Assembly (NCBI GenBank): GCA_963921245.4
Contig: CAWUEY030000001.1
Location: 2,294,001 to 2,358,000, forward strand
Reading direction: 5' to 3'
Length of the DNA: 64,000 bases
DNA from: JABJGO01 sp963921245
GTDB lineage: Bacteria; Pseudomonadota; Alphaproteobacteria; Rhodospirillales; Casp-alpha2
In this document: positions 9,578 through 19,014 of the stretch, in pieces
How the letters are laid out: each line of letters opens with the position of its first letter
Position numbering within the stretch: the first letter of the stretch is position 1
Program-made: the position numbers and the translations under genes
Notes under the pieces: model-generated
The model's input: only the letters and a program-made list of their open reading frames with translations
Database searches by the model: none
What the model was told of the DNA's origin: nothing

Positions 9578-12157
9578 ATGCCAGAGCCTGTTTCCCACTC
9601 CAAAGTTTCCGTCGTCCTGGGGCCAACCAATACCGGCAAGACCTATTACGCCATGGCGCGCATGTTGGGGCACAAATCCGGTATGATCGGTTTTCCGTTG
9701 CGCCTGCTCGCGCGCGAGAATTACGACCGAGCCGTCGCGGTGAAGGGCGCGGCACAAGTCGCCCTGATCACTGGTGAGGAAAAAATCCTGCCGGAAGGTG
9801 CCCGCTACATTTTGTGTACGGTCGAAGCCATGCCGATGGATCAACGGGTGGATTTTCTGGCCGTAGACGAGATTCAGATGTGTACCGATCCGGATCGTGG
9901 TCATGTGTTCACGGACCGTTTGTTAAAGGCCCGCGGTGACCATGAAACCATGTTTCTGGGTGCAGAAACCATGAAGCCCATGATCAAACGCCTGGTGTCG
10001 GAAGCCGAGTACATTTCCCGTCCGCGCATGTCGATCCTTCGCTATGCGGGCTCCAGGAAAATCAACCGTTTGAACCCGCGAAGCGCTGTGGTGGCTTTCA
10101 CGATTAATGATGTCTATGCAATTGCTGAACTGCTTCGTCGTCAGCGCGGCGGTGCTGGCGTTGTATCGGGTGCACTTAGCCCACGGACACGTAATGCCCA
10201 GGTCGCCATGTACCAGGCTGGTGAAGTCGATTATCTGGTGGCGACCGATGCTATCGGAATGGGCTTGAATATGGATGTGCACCACGTGGCCTTTGCCTCG
10301 ACCCGCAAGTTCGATGGTAAACGGTTCCGGCAGTTGACGGCGGAAGAACTGGCGCAAACAGCGGGCCGCGCCGGGCGACACACGGATGACGGCACGTTCG
10401 GTGTCACCGGCAATGTGCCACCCCTGGATATGGAAACCATTGAACGGATCGAAAACCACCGTTTTGACGACCACCGTCAGATATACTGGCGCAACTCTGA
10501 TCTGGCCCTGAATACGCTGGAAGCCCTCAAGGCTAGCCTCAGGGAAAGGGCGGAAAAAGACGGTATTATTCGTGTCCGGGAAGCCACGGACGAGCGGGCA
10601 TTGATGGAACTGAGCCGCGATCCCGAAATTGCCGACAGCGCCCTTAATCCCGATGGCACCGTACTGCTCTGGGATGTCTGCCAGATTCCGGATTTCGAAA
10701 AGGAATGGACCATTGGCCACGCCCGCTTGTTGGATCGGGTGTATCGACATCTGCGATTTGGGGACGGGCGCTTGCCGGCGGACTGGATGGCCGAGCACGT
10801 CAACAGGATTGAATGTCTGGAGGGTGATATTGATGCTCTTTCCAACCGGATCGCTCGCATTCGAACCTGGACCTACATCTCCCACAAGGCCGACTGGATA
10901 GCCGATCCTCTTCATTGGCAGGGGCGGACCCGGGAGATCGAGGATCGTTTGTCGGATGTCTTGCACGAACGGCTCATGCAGCGCTTTGTCGACAAACGGA
11001 CTGCTATGCTCGTGAGCAAAATGAATGCCCGGGAAGATCTTGTGGCGACTATCCGCTCAGATGGCCGTGTTCTGGTGGAAGGTCAGTTTATCGGGCAACT
11101 GGTTGGGCTTGGTTTCATTCCGGATGAGGCGCAATTCAGTGCTGATAGAAAAGTTCTCAATGGTGCTGCTGTCCGCGTTTTGCGCCAAGAGATAACGCGC
11201 AGGATTGCCGCGCTGTGCGATCAGGAAAACCCAGCATTCGAATGGGCAGAAAACAACACTATTCTGTGGATGGGGGAGACCATCGGCAAAGTTCGCCGAG
11301 GCAACAACCTGCTGCGGCCGTTGATATCCATTCCCCACAATGACTACGTCGATGGACCGGGACGGGAGAAGCTGGCGCGGGCAATTGAGACATGGCTCAC
11401 TGAGACAGTGCAGACCGCGTTGCAGCCATTGTTCGATCTGACAGGGGTGGAAATGGCGAGCGGCCCTGTCCGTGGTCTCGTGTTTCAGATAATCGAGTCA
11501 CTTGGCTCAACAAGTCGGCAAAACGCTCTGAAACAGATCGGGGCATTAAGTCGTGAGGATCGCAAGCTCCTGCGTGGACTGGGCATTTTTATCGGGCGCT
11601 CCACGATTTTCATGCCGCGGTTGTTGAAACCGGCGGCAATCTCCATGCGCGCCCGGTTGTGGCATCTGTGGCACGAGCCTGCTCAGCGTTTCGAGCCGCC
11701 GAAACCCGGACTGATTACGATCGAGTTATCTGAACGCGCCCGGTTCGACGATGAGGAAAGCCGTTTCATGGCGGCAATGGGATACCCGGTTTTCCGGGAT
11801 TCAGTCGGTATGTTCGCGGTCCGCATGGATATGCTGGAACGGATCGCAGGCAAGGCCTGGTCTTTGGGAGTGAAAGGCCCATTTACCATGGACGATTCTT
11901 TGATGTCCTTTGCAGGTGCAGGCGGGGAGCGGACAACGGCGATCCTCAAGGGGCTTGGCTTTCAGGTGGTGGAAAATGACGGTATTGTCCAGTTTCGCGT
12001 TCCCGGAAAGTCGAGAGGGAAACAGGGGCCGCCCCCCGATCAGCGGAAGAAATCCGGCAAAAACGGTCAAAAGAAAACAAAATCAAATCGCAAACGGCAG
12101 AAGCCGTCCGGTGACCCCTCTTCACCCTTCGCCGTTCTCAAGGATTTGAAGGTTTGA
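9578..12157 (+). CDS. SUV3-like RNA helicase (mitochondrial degradasome helicase family)
   Basis: 859 residues. Walker A is GPTNTGKTYYAM (about residues 14-25), the DEAD-equivalent box is VDEIQM (about 95-100), and motif VI is QTAGRAGRH (about 266-274). A helicase C domain and a SUV3-type C-terminal region follow. The last 40 residues are very rich in Lys, Arg and Gly and are likely a flexible RNA-binding tail. In mitochondria SUV3 unwinds RNA for degradation; the role in alphaproteobacteria is largely undescribed. The TGA stop overlaps the TTG start of the S4 gene (TTGA), a coupling that suggests joint work on RNA. Confidence 0.9.
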   Translation: MPEPVSHSKVSVVLGPTNTGKTYYAMARMLGHKSGMIGFPLRLLARENYDRAVAVKGAAQVALITGEEKILPEGARYILCTVEAMPMDQRVDFLAVDEIQMCTDPDRGHVFTDRLLKARGDHETMFLGAETMKPMIKRLVSEAEYISRPRMSILRYAGSRKINRLNPRSAVVAFTINDVYAIAELLRRQRGGAGVVSGALSPRTRNAQVAMYQAGEVDYLVATDAIGMGLNMDVHHVAFASTRKFDGKRFRQLTAEELAQTAGRAGRHTDDGTFGVTGNVPPLDMETIERIENHRFDDHRQIYWRNSDLALNTLEALKASLRERAEKDGIIRVREATDERALMELSRDPEIADSALNPDGTVLLWDVCQIPDFEKEWTIGHARLLDRVYRHLRFGDGRLPADWMAEHVNRIECLEGDIDALSNRIARIRTWTYISHKADWIADPLHWQGRTREIEDRLSDVLHERLMQRFVDKRTAMLVSKMNAREDLVATIRSDGRVLVEGQFIGQLVGLGFIPDEAQFSADRKVLNGAAVRVLRQEITRRIAALCDQENPAFEWAENNTILWMGETIGKVRRGNNLLRPLISIPHNDYVDGPGREKLARAIETWLTETVQTALQPLFDLTGVEMASGPVRGLVFQIIESLGSTSRQNALKQIGALSREDRKLLRGLGIFIGRSTIFMPRLLKPAAISMRARLWHLWHEPAQRFEPPKPGLITIELSERARFDDEESRFMAAMGYPVFRDSVGMFAVRMDMLERIAGKAWSLGVKGPFTMDDSLMSFAGAGGERTTAILKGLGFQVVENDGIVQFRVPGKSRGKQGPPPDQRKKSGKNGQKKTKSNRKRQKPSGDPSSPFAVLKDLKV

Positions 12158-12555
12158 CAGTGGCGGTGGACGCTCAACGGCTGGATAAATGGTTGTGGTA
12201 CGCACGTTTCTTTAAAAGCCGAACACGGGCCAGTGCGTTCTGTTCTGCCGGCAAGGTTCGCGTAAATGCCGGTGTCGCGAAAAAGGCCAATCATGCCTTG
12301 AAAATCGGCGATGTTCTCACTTTCCCCCAGGGCTCTCACATTCGGGTTGTACGGGTGGAAAACCTGGGAACACGGCGGGGCCCGTCGGCGGCGGCGCAAA
12401 CCCTGTATGACGATCTTGAACCACCCATGCCAATAAAGAAGGAAAATGGCGCATCTGGCGGTAAAATAGCGGCGCGGGAAGCCCGAACGGGTAGACCGAC
12501 AAAGGCCCAACGGCGGGCAACTGATAAGCTCCGCCGCCCTGATTTCATGGATTGA
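12154..12555 (+). CDS. S4-domain RNA-binding protein (Hsp15/HslR-like)
   Basis: 133 residues. The S4 domain fills the first 70 residues (RLDKWLWYARFFKSRTRAS, then GKVRVNAG), closest in layout to Hsp15/HslR, which binds stalled 50S subunits with peptidyl-tRNA. A basic C-terminal extension follows (RPTKAQRRATDKLRR). The start is TTG 12154 overlapping the helicase stop, or GTG 12160. Translational coupling to a SUV3-like helicase is seen directly; a shared RNA-related role is inferred. Confidence 0.88.
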   Translation: MTVAVDAQRLDKWLWYARFFKSRTRASAFCSAGKVRVNAGVAKKANHALKIGDVLTFPQGSHIRVVRVENLGTRRGPSAAAQTLYDDLEPPMPIKKENGASGGKIAAREARTGRPTKAQRRATDKLRRPDFMD

Positions 12556-12613
12556 AACAGATCATTGAAACGGATAATTGAAACAGGGCAACAGGCGCGA
12601 TAGAACCAGTCTC

Positions 12614-13057
12614 ATGATCCAGACTATCAGAATTCTCATTTTCGGCGAAAGCGAGCCGGCGGCTCGTGAACCTGAAGACGAAAAACGGGCGATTACGGCG
12701 GCTTTATTGATCCAGGCGGCGCTAATGGATGGCAAATTCGATGACTCCGAGTTTGCCATGATTGAGAGCCTTCTCGTCAGCGAGTTTGGTGCGTCGCAAG
12801 CCGAGGCCCATCAGCTCATGGAGGATGCCGAGGAAGCGGTACACAGCTCCCGACAGTTGTTCGGGTTTACCCGGCGGGCGGTACGGCATCTCGACCATCA
12901 GGAGTGTATAGATCTTGTGGAAATGCTTTGGCTCGTGGTTTATGCGGATGGCGAATTGCATGACTATGAAGCTAATTTGATGCTTCGAGTAGCCTCTCTC
13001 CTGAATGTTACGGATAGGGAAAGTGCCCTGGCACGTAAACGCGCATTGGGCGGTTGA
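12614..13057 (+). CDS. TerB-family protein
   Basis: About 147 residues with the all-helical TerB fold: acidic motifs LMDGKFDDSEFAMIESLL (about 38-55) and VVYADGELHDYEANLMLRVA near the C-terminus, which are the paired DG(x)DxxE metal-like sites of the family. Despite the name from tellurite resistance, single TerB-domain proteins like this are of unknown function. The start is ATG 12614; the longer TTG-started frame from 12578 adds a non-homologous stretch. Confidence 0.85.
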   Translation: MIQTIRILIFGESEPAAREPEDEKRAITAALLIQAALMDGKFDDSEFAMIESLLVSEFGASQAEAHQLMEDAEEAVHSSRQLFGFTRRAVRHLDHQECIDLVEMLWLVVYADGELHDYEANLMLRVASLLNVTDRESALARKRALGG

Positions 13058-13159
13058 TCGATACCGTTAAATCTCGTCTTGCGTTCAAATACAATAGAGC
13101 GTAATCATTCCGCCCTCCGGTCGTTTCGGCCAGTTTGACAAACCTTTGCGGAGAAAGTG

Positions 13160-13495
13160 ATGACCTACATCGTCACGGAAAACTGTATAAAATGCAAACT
13201 TCAGGACTGCATTGAGGTTTGCCCGGTAGACTGTTTCTATGAAGGCGAAAACATGCTGGTGATTCACCCGGATGAATGCATCGATTGTGGTGTGTGTGAA
13301 CCGGAGTGCCCGATTGAGGCCATTGTTCCCGATACGGAACCCGGTCTGGAACAATGGTTGGAAATCAACACCAAATATGCGGCGGAATGGCCCAATATCA
13401 CCCGCAAGGGTGAGCCGCCTGCGGATCATGAGGAATGGAAAGACAAGCCGGGTAAACTGGAACTGTTGAGCCCAAATCCCGGAAAAGGCGACTAA
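13160..13495 (+). CDS. fdxA: Seven-iron ferredoxin FdxA
   Basis: 111 residues. The N-terminal cysteines in ENCIKCKLQDCIEVCP and the second cluster DECIDCGVCEPECP give one 3Fe-4S and one 4Fe-4S site, as in Azotobacter FdI-type ferredoxins. It is a small soluble electron carrier. The start is ATG 13160, six bases after GGAG (an overlapping GTG precedes it). A hairpin with a T run follows at 13520-13554, so it is probably a single-gene unit, with carD next on the same strand. Confidence 0.95.
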   Translation: MTYIVTENCIKCKLQDCIEVCPVDCFYEGENMLVIHPDECIDCGVCEPECPIEAIVPDTEPGLEQWLEINTKYAAEWPNITRKGEPPADHEEWKDKPGKLELLSPNPGKGD

Positions 13496-13519
13496 GATGT
13501 TTTATCCAAAGAGTTGAAG

Positions 13520-13554
13520 AGCCCTTGGTTTGCCGCCTTTGGGGCTGTTTTTTT
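13520..13554 (+). terminator. Rho-independent terminator after fdxA
   Basis: AGCCC at 13520-13524 pairs with GGGCT at 13542-13546, followed by seven T. The stem is short (5-6 pairs) with a long loop, so strength is moderate. It sits 25 bases after the fdxA stop codon. Confidence 0.55.
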
Positions 13555-13768
13555 GTGGAATTTTATGGTATTCCGGCGGCGATAGAATTGGGATTCCCGT
13601 TGCTGCCTGCCACGGTAACGGGTCTTTTTTCGGGAAGTACTTGATTGCGATGGAAAGCTCTCTGTGGTTTTCCACAACATCGGCAAAATCATTGCAGGTT
13701 GACGTCCTCCGACGACGGGCCCGATGCGACCGGAAGTGTTGATGCATAAAAAAAATTAATGGAGACTA

Positions 13769-14272
13769 ATGTCCATGGCCAAACAATTGGTATTCAAACC
13801 CGGCGATTTCGTCGTTTATCCGACCCATGGTGTGGGAAAAGTAGAAGCCATAGAAACTACGGAAATTGCAGGTGAAAGGCTGAAGCTGTTTGTTATTTCC
13901 TTCGACCGTGACCGGATGACCTTGCGTGTCCCCGTGGCCAAGGTCGAGGTTTCCGGTTTGCGGAAACTGAGCTCCAAAAAACGCATGGAGACGGCGCTGA
14001 CGACCCTGAAAGGGCGCGCCCGGATCAAGCGGACCATGTGGAGCCGCCGGGCGCAGGAATATGAAGCCAAGATCAATTCAGGCGATCCTGTTTCCATTGC
14101 CGAGGTTGTGCGCGACCTGCACCGGAATGTGGGCCAGCCGGATCAGTCCTTCAGTGAACGCCAAATTTATGAAGCGGCTCGTGATCGACTGGCCTGTGAG
14201 CTAGCGGCGGTTGACAAAACCGATGTCGACCGGGCAACCGTAAAACTAGAAGAGTTGCTAAACGCCGCCTGA
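13769..14272 (+). CDS. carD: CarD-family transcriptional regulator
   Basis: 167 residues. The N-terminal CarD/CdnL/TRCF RNA-polymerase-interacting domain (KPGDFVVYPTHGVGKVEAIE) is followed by the helical DNA-binding region. The family binds the RNAP beta subunit and stabilises the open complex, chiefly at rRNA and other housekeeping promoters. GGAG lies just upstream of two candidate ATGs (13769 and 13775). A good terminator follows at 14297, and the gene appears monocistronic. Confidence 0.93.
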   Translation: MSMAKQLVFKPGDFVVYPTHGVGKVEAIETTEIAGERLKLFVISFDRDRMTLRVPVAKVEVSGLRKLSSKKRMETALTTLKGRARIKRTMWSRRAQEYEAKINSGDPVSIAEVVRDLHRNVGQPDQSFSERQIYEAARDRLACELAAVDKTDVDRATVKLEELLNAA

Positions 14273-14296
14273 GATCGCTTTTGAAGCCATATTCAG

Positions 14297-14331
14297 CAGG
14301 GGCACGGCGGGCGCTTTGCCTCTGTTTTTTT
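14297..14331 (+). terminator. Rho-independent terminator after carD
   Basis: CAGGGGCA (14297-14304) pairs with TGCCTCTG (14317-14324), eight pairs with one G-T wobble, followed by seven T. It lies 24 bases past the carD stop. Confidence 0.75.
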
Positions 14332-14381
14332 ATTCCGTTTTTGATTCCCAACTGACCATGTTCATCGAGAACGGGCGCGGG

Positions 14382-15881
14382 TCAGTCCTGAACGATCTTG
14401 ACCCGTGTACCCGCCGGAAGGGCATTAATATCGATATCGCTATTGAGCAGTTTCAGCCAAGCCATGGCATACCCGCCCACATCCATGGATGCAACGAGAT
14501 CGGACTCCGATACACCCCCACTGGTTTCGATCACCCGAATACGTAGTGGTTTGGCATCTGCGGCTTCCGCTTCGCTCAATCGTTTCAAGCTATAGGTTGT
14601 CCGCCGCAATCCCTCGGACATGGCTTTGGCTTGATCAACCGGGGTTAAAAAGGCAAACCGAAAAATTTCATCCCACGCATCCCGTATGACAACGAGACGA
14701 ACAATCCGTTTTCCTTCCTTTGTGTTCTGCGTCGTTGAGCCGGTCCAGCCTTCCAAGCCGTTGACATTTATCTCTTCTACATCGCCCAGATTGAGCTTGG
14801 CTCCCCAGATGTTGGTCAGGTAATCGTCAAGTCGATTGGCCTGACGAGCCTGCTTGCCCGGGGCCATATCGAAAATGATAGCGGAACCGTTCTCGTGCCG
14901 CGCGAGAACGCGGCTCGGTGTGTTGATGATGACGTAACCGTCCGGTACCGAAAATTCAAACCGTAGATCAGGGTAAATGAACGTCTGTCCGCGAATGATG
15001 CCCTGGGCAGGATCATCTCCGAATATGATACCGTCAATGGCATCCAAAAATCTATTCCGATTGTCTATCGGGTTGGCGACGTGTGCTGCGTTGGCAAGTT
15101 GAATGGCCTGTTCGATACGTTGGGAGGTGCGGGGATGGCTCGAGGCCAGATTGAAGTTTTCCTCGTTGGTGGCACGGTCCTGGATTCTGGCTTGCAGTTC
15201 GTCATGTTCTTTCAGTTTACGGAAGAAAGACGCCATGCCTTGCGGATCATAACCAACCCGGGTCAGGTAGCGGATGCCGAGCATGTCCGCTTCCAGTTCT
15301 TGCTCACGGGAATACCCCTGCAGAATGGCGGTGGCACCTGTGGAGAGTAAGCCACCCGCTTCGGAAGGAACGCCATAGACACTGCCGATGATGCCGACGA
15401 TCTGCAATCCGATGTTGGTGACAACAGCTTTGCTGTATCGTTCCGCTGTATGTCGCGCTGTCACGTGACCGATTTCATGACCGATCACGCTCGCCAGTTC
15501 CGCTTCGCTCTCAGCCAAGGCGACCAGGCCACGGGTAACATAAATGTAGCCGCCGGGCAGGGCGAAGGCGTTTATCTGGTGATCATTAAGGACAGTAAAT
15601 CGGAAGGCCAGATCAGGCATTTCCGACACCTTGGCCAGTCTGAAACCGATTTCCGCGACGTATCCGGATACTTTTGGATCATCGTAAGCACCACCGAACT
15701 TTTTCAGGATTTTTGGATGCTCTTCGGCGCCAACCTGTCTTTCCCGTTCCGGTGACATAAAGCCGGTGAAGCTCTGTTCGCCGGTTGCCGGGTTGACGGC
15801 ACAGCCCGAGAGTCCCAGCGAGAAAGCCAGAAAAACGGCTCCAAAAAATGAATTTTTGATACGGGAAGCCCAAAACATCAT
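14382..15881 (-). CDS. M48-family zinc metalloprotease lipoprotein (BepA/YfgC-like)
   Basis: 499 residues. The N-terminus has a hydrophobic segment ending in LSGC, a lipobox, so it is probably lipid-anchored in the periplasm. The zinc site is HEIGH in VIGHEIGHVTARH (about residue 132), with the third ligand in EQELEADMLG. A long C-terminal region follows the protease domain. BepA-type enzymes degrade or assist outer-membrane proteins. Length is close to the 490-residue BepA class but without clear TPR repeats. It is convergent with carD. Confidence 0.9.
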   Translation of the reverse strand: MMFWASRIKNSFFGAVFLAFSLGLSGCAVNPATGEQSFTGFMSPERERQVGAEEHPKILKKFGGAYDDPKVSGYVAEIGFRLAKVSEMPDLAFRFTVLNDHQINAFALPGGYIYVTRGLVALAESEAELASVIGHEIGHVTARHTAERYSKAVVTNIGLQIVGIIGSVYGVPSEAGGLLSTGATAILQGYSREQELEADMLGIRYLTRVGYDPQGMASFFRKLKEHDELQARIQDRATNEENFNLASSHPRTSQRIEQAIQLANAAHVANPIDNRNRFLDAIDGIIFGDDPAQGIIRGQTFIYPDLRFEFSVPDGYVIINTPSRVLARHENGSAIIFDMAPGKQARQANRLDDYLTNIWGAKLNLGDVEEINVNGLEGWTGSTTQNTKEGKRIVRLVVIRDAWDEIFRFAFLTPVDQAKAMSEGLRRTTYSLKRLSEAEAADAKPLRIRVIETSGGVSESDLVASMDVGGYAMAWLKLLNSDIDINALPAGTRVKIVQD

Positions 15882-15927
15882 GGCAGTATTATGGGTAGAC
15901 TAAGGGTCTGGTTCAAGGCCGCAATTG

Positions 15928-16581
15928 TCATTTCCAGGCGAACCCCGGTTGATCAAAATGGGCAACACGGGTCTGTCGCCCGCGCCAGGCCACTTCCCGG
16001 AACTGGAAAAGAATGGCGGCGGTCGGGGCATAGACTTCATGGCCAACGGTTACCAGGTGGGCCGAAAGGACAGGGTGCTTACCGTGGTCCGTTGGCGTCA
16101 GAATGGGAATATCCGGGCTGTCAAGTTCAGCAAGAGTGATGTAATGCACCTCTGCCACCTCTTCGGGATCCGCAGAAACGGAAACACCCGCACCTGCCCA
16201 GATAACAAACGGTGTGATGGCAAATCCGGATCGTGTCGGATAGTCATCCAGTCGTCCAATGATATCCGAAGATTGCAGCGAAACGCCTAGCTCCTCGGTT
16301 AGTTCACGCAGGGCGGCTTGTTCAGGGGTTTCGTTGCTATCAACCCTGCCACCCGGAAGTGCGTACTGGCCGCCATGACGTTTTAAATGATCCGTCCGGA
16401 GAGTCAGCAGAACTGAACCTTCACCGACATGGTTCGGATTCTGCTGACACGGCACGACCGCCAGAGAAACCGCCGCGCGCCGGAGCGCCGGATCGTCGAG
16501 CGTCGATACTTCCAGCTTTGCCAGATTTTGAGCAAGTCGGTCTTTTAGCCGTGAGTCGTAACAGAAGCCTGGTCGCGTCAT
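15928..16581 (-). CDS. CoA pyrophosphatase (Nudix hydrolase, NudL type)
   Basis: 217 residues. The Nudix box GGRVDSNETPEQAALRELTEE is preceded by RTDHLKRHGGQYALPGG, the UPF0035 signature of CoA-type Nudix enzymes, which cleave CoA to phosphopantetheine and 3',5'-ADP. It follows the thermonuclease gene with a four-base overlap, and that gene in turn follows gluQRS in the same way, so the three form a compact minus-strand operon. Confidence 0.87.
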   Translation of the reverse strand: MTRPGFCYDSRLKDRLAQNLAKLEVSTLDDPALRRAAVSLAVVPCQQNPNHVGEGSVLLTLRTDHLKRHGGQYALPGGRVDSNETPEQAALRELTEELGVSLQSSDIIGRLDDYPTRSGFAITPFVIWAGAGVSVSADPEEVAEVHYITLAELDSPDIPILTPTDHGKHPVLSAHLVTVGHEVYAPTAAILFQFREVAWRGRQTRVAHFDQPGFAWK

Positions 16582-17399
16582 GGTGCCAGTGCGGGTTGCA
16601 AGATTTCCAGCCGTTCAGGATGGTCCAAGTCGATCATGGGGCCGTTCCTCTGCCGAATCCAGCCTCTTGCGCGAACATTCCTACCTTGCAGGGAGAGCAG
16701 ATCGGTCCCGGTTTTTTCGAACAGGCGGCGCACTTTCCGGTCAAGCGTGATGGTAAAATCCTGCCGCCAGTCTTCCTCGAAATTCAGATACAGGCGATCA
16801 CCCACATCGGCGACGGCATGGACCATGCCTTCAACAACTTCAAAGCGGTCGGAAAACGCTTTCACCGATTGCGGCGTGCGAACGGCGTAAAAAGGATGGT
16901 TCCATATGCCACGTCCTTCCGTTCGGGCAAGACGCTCAATGCGAAGCATTTTTCCTGCAAGCGCCCGATTATCCGGGAAGGTATACACCCGTGCAAATCC
17001 CGCGCGCAGCATGTGGCCCTGAGCCCAGGTATCAGAGCCGACCCGCAAGTGGGCAAGTAAACGACCATGGCGGTCCAACGCCTGGCCACCAAAGTACACG
17101 GTTACGTCACGTCCCAGAACAAGCGCAGACAGTGCGGCTTTTGCCTCTTCACCAAGTGGCCAGGGCTCGAAGCTCTTGCGACCCAGTGGGAGTTTGGGAG
17201 CCTGAATGCCGACCAGTCGAATTTCACGGGCATTTTGAACGGCGGGGTCGATCATCACAGTATCACCGTCAATAACCTCTATCACTGTTGTCTGGGCACC
17301 CTCCGTCAACTGGCCCCAGATGTCTTCGCTGAAGGCTGGGGTGGCGGTAAACAGCACAGCGATACAGAGTACAGTGCTAGGAATGCAAAAGGATTTCAT
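16578..17399 (-). CDS. Secreted thermonuclease-family (SNase) protein
   Basis: 273 residues. A signal peptide (residues 1-24, ending TPAFSE) is followed by a staphylococcal-nuclease OB fold: VIEVIDGDTVMI, REIRLVGIQAPKLP and DRHGRLLAHL are the usual SNase motifs, with the catalytic-type Asp and Arg present. The C-terminal 100 residues are an extra domain of unknown role. The overlaps with gluQRS and the CoA pyrophosphatase gene are each four bases. Confidence 0.85.
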   Translation of the reverse strand: MKSFCIPSTVLCIAVLFTATPAFSEDIWGQLTEGAQTTVIEVIDGDTVMIDPAVQNAREIRLVGIQAPKLPLGRKSFEPWPLGEEAKAALSALVLGRDVTVYFGGQALDRHGRLLAHLRVGSDTWAQGHMLRAGFARVYTFPDNRALAGKMLRIERLARTEGRGIWNHPFYAVRTPQSVKAFSDRFEVVEGMVHAVADVGDRLYLNFEEDWRQDFTITLDRKVRRLFEKTGTDLLSLQGRNVRARGWIRQRNGPMIDLDHPERLEILQPALAP

Positions 17400-18247
17400 G
17401 AGAAGCCCAGTTGTTTTCGGATGTGAGCCGGATTGACGCCTTTTTTTCTGAAGGCATTCAATGTTTCAGTCGAGTCGCGCTTGGCAAGGCGGCACCCGCC
17501 CGCATCCGTTTTAAGTTCATGGTGGTGGTAGCGTGGCGTATCCAGATGGAGTAGAGCCTGTAGCAGGCGATGGACATGGGTGGCGGCGAAAAGATCAACA
17601 CCGCGCGTTACCAGGGTTACACCTTGCAGATGGTCGTCCAGTGTTACAGCGAGATGGTAGCTGGTTGGTGTATCCTTTCGAGCAAGAACCACGTCACCGA
17701 ATATTTCAGGTGTGGCTAACTGCACGCCGGTTCCCTGATCCTCCCATGTGAGCTCACCTGTGTTCTCGATTGCCCGCGACATGTTCAATCGAAGAGCGAA
17801 GGGTTCACCGGTCTTTTGCCGGGTAACCTGTTCATCCAGACTGAGGTTCCGGCAGACGCCGGGATAAAGCGGGCCGTGCGGACCATAGGGAATATGGTGA
17901 GGGGCGTGAGCCGCTGCACCAATCTCGCGCATGATGTCTTTGCGTGTGCAAAAACAGGGGTAGATCAAATCGGCTTGATCGAGCACCTCAATCGCCCGCG
18001 CGTAATCATCCATGTGTTCTGACTGGCGTCTGAGCGGTGTTTCCCATGACAAACCCAACCATTTCAGATCTTCGAGGATTGAGACCTCGAATGCCGCCCG
18101 GCAGCGTCCTTCGTCAATGTCTTCCATGCGGACAACAAACCTTCCACCTGTATCTTGTGCGACCTGGTTCGCAAACAGCGCAGCATAGGCATGCCCACGG
18201 TGAAGGTGCCCGGTGGGGCTTGGAGCAAAGCGCGTTACAGTGGTCAT
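17396..18247 (-). CDS. gluQ: Glutamyl-Q tRNA(Asp) synthetase
   Basis: 283 residues, a class I glutamyl-tRNA synthetase core without the anticodon-binding domain. It has FAPSPTGHLHRGHAYAA (HIGH-like) at the N-terminus, a zinc-site-type CFCTR with a later Cys, and LAKRDST in place of KMSKS near the C-terminus. The enzyme attaches glutamate to queuosine-34 of tRNA-Asp. It heads the operon with the SNase and Nudix genes. Confidence 0.92.
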   Translation of the reverse strand: MTTVTRFAPSPTGHLHRGHAYAALFANQVAQDTGGRFVVRMEDIDEGRCRAAFEVSILEDLKWLGLSWETPLRRQSEHMDDYARAIEVLDQADLIYPCFCTRKDIMREIGAAAHAPHHIPYGPHGPLYPGVCRNLSLDEQVTRQKTGEPFALRLNMSRAIENTGELTWEDQGTGVQLATPEIFGDVVLARKDTPTSYHLAVTLDDHLQGVTLVTRGVDLFAATHVHRLLQALLHLDTPRYHHHELKTDAGGCRLAKRDSTETLNAFRKKGVNPAHIRKQLGFS

Positions 18248-18433
18248 GAAGGTACTATGAACGACCCGGAATTAAGGATCAACAATGCCGCGAACCGTTG
18301 AAATCCTGCAGTCACAAATGCTTAACACAATCTTTATCCAGTAGAGGTTTGCTATTTCTGCACAATATGCTGTACGTTCTAGGCCCCGCTGAGAGGAACC
18401 TGGGTAGATGAGTCCCATTGACAGGATAAGGCC

Positions 18434-19000
18434 GTGAGCGTCGCGCTGGCAGAAAATTGTCCAGCGCTCGTGCTGAATGCGGATTTTCGTCCGCTCAGTT
18501 ATTTCCCCTTGTCCCTGTGGTCCTGGCAGGATGCCGTGAAAGCGGTGTTCATGGCCCGCGTCAATGTGGTTTCCGAATACGACCGCGTCGTTCATTCTCC
18601 CACGCATGAAATGCGTCTGCCGAGTGTGATTGCCCTCAAGGACTATGTTCATATGTCGCGGAAACCGGCGTTTACCCGGTTCAATGTTTTTCTTCGCGAC
18701 AGGTTTTGCTGCCAGTATTGCGGGGTGCACCTCAAGGCGGAGGGGTTGACCTTCGATCATGTCATCCCCCGGTCGAGGGGCGGGCAGACAAACTGGGAAA
18801 ACGTGGTGACGGCTTGTGCGCCGTGTAATTTGCGAAAAGGGTCCCGGATGATTGGTGAGTCCGGATTACATCTGGTCAGAAAGCCGGTCCAGCCCAACAC
18901 CTATCAACTGCAGGAAAGCGGACGCGCTTTTCCACCAAACTACCTGCATCAGAGCTGGCGGGATTACCTGTATTGGGATTCCGAGCTGGAAAGCAGCTAA
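18434..19000 (+). CDS. HNH endonuclease-domain protein
   Basis: 188 residues. The HNH fold has a CQYCG and CAPCN zinc pair around LTFDHVIPRSRGG and WENVVTAC. Proteins of this exact form, with an N-terminal VLNADFRPLSYFPLSLW stretch, are widespread single-copy genes in alphaproteobacteria with no established role. The start is GTG 18434 after AAGG. It is convergent with the sulfotransferase, 14 bases away. Confidence 0.88.
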   Translation: MSVALAENCPALVLNADFRPLSYFPLSLWSWQDAVKAVFMARVNVVSEYDRVVHSPTHEMRLPSVIALKDYVHMSRKPAFTRFNVFLRDRFCCQYCGVHLKAEGLTFDHVIPRSRGGQTNWENVVTACAPCNLRKGSRMIGESGLHLVRKPVQPNTYQLQESGRAFPPNYLHQSWRDYLYWDSELESS

Positions 19001-19014
19001 CGCGGGCACAGCGC

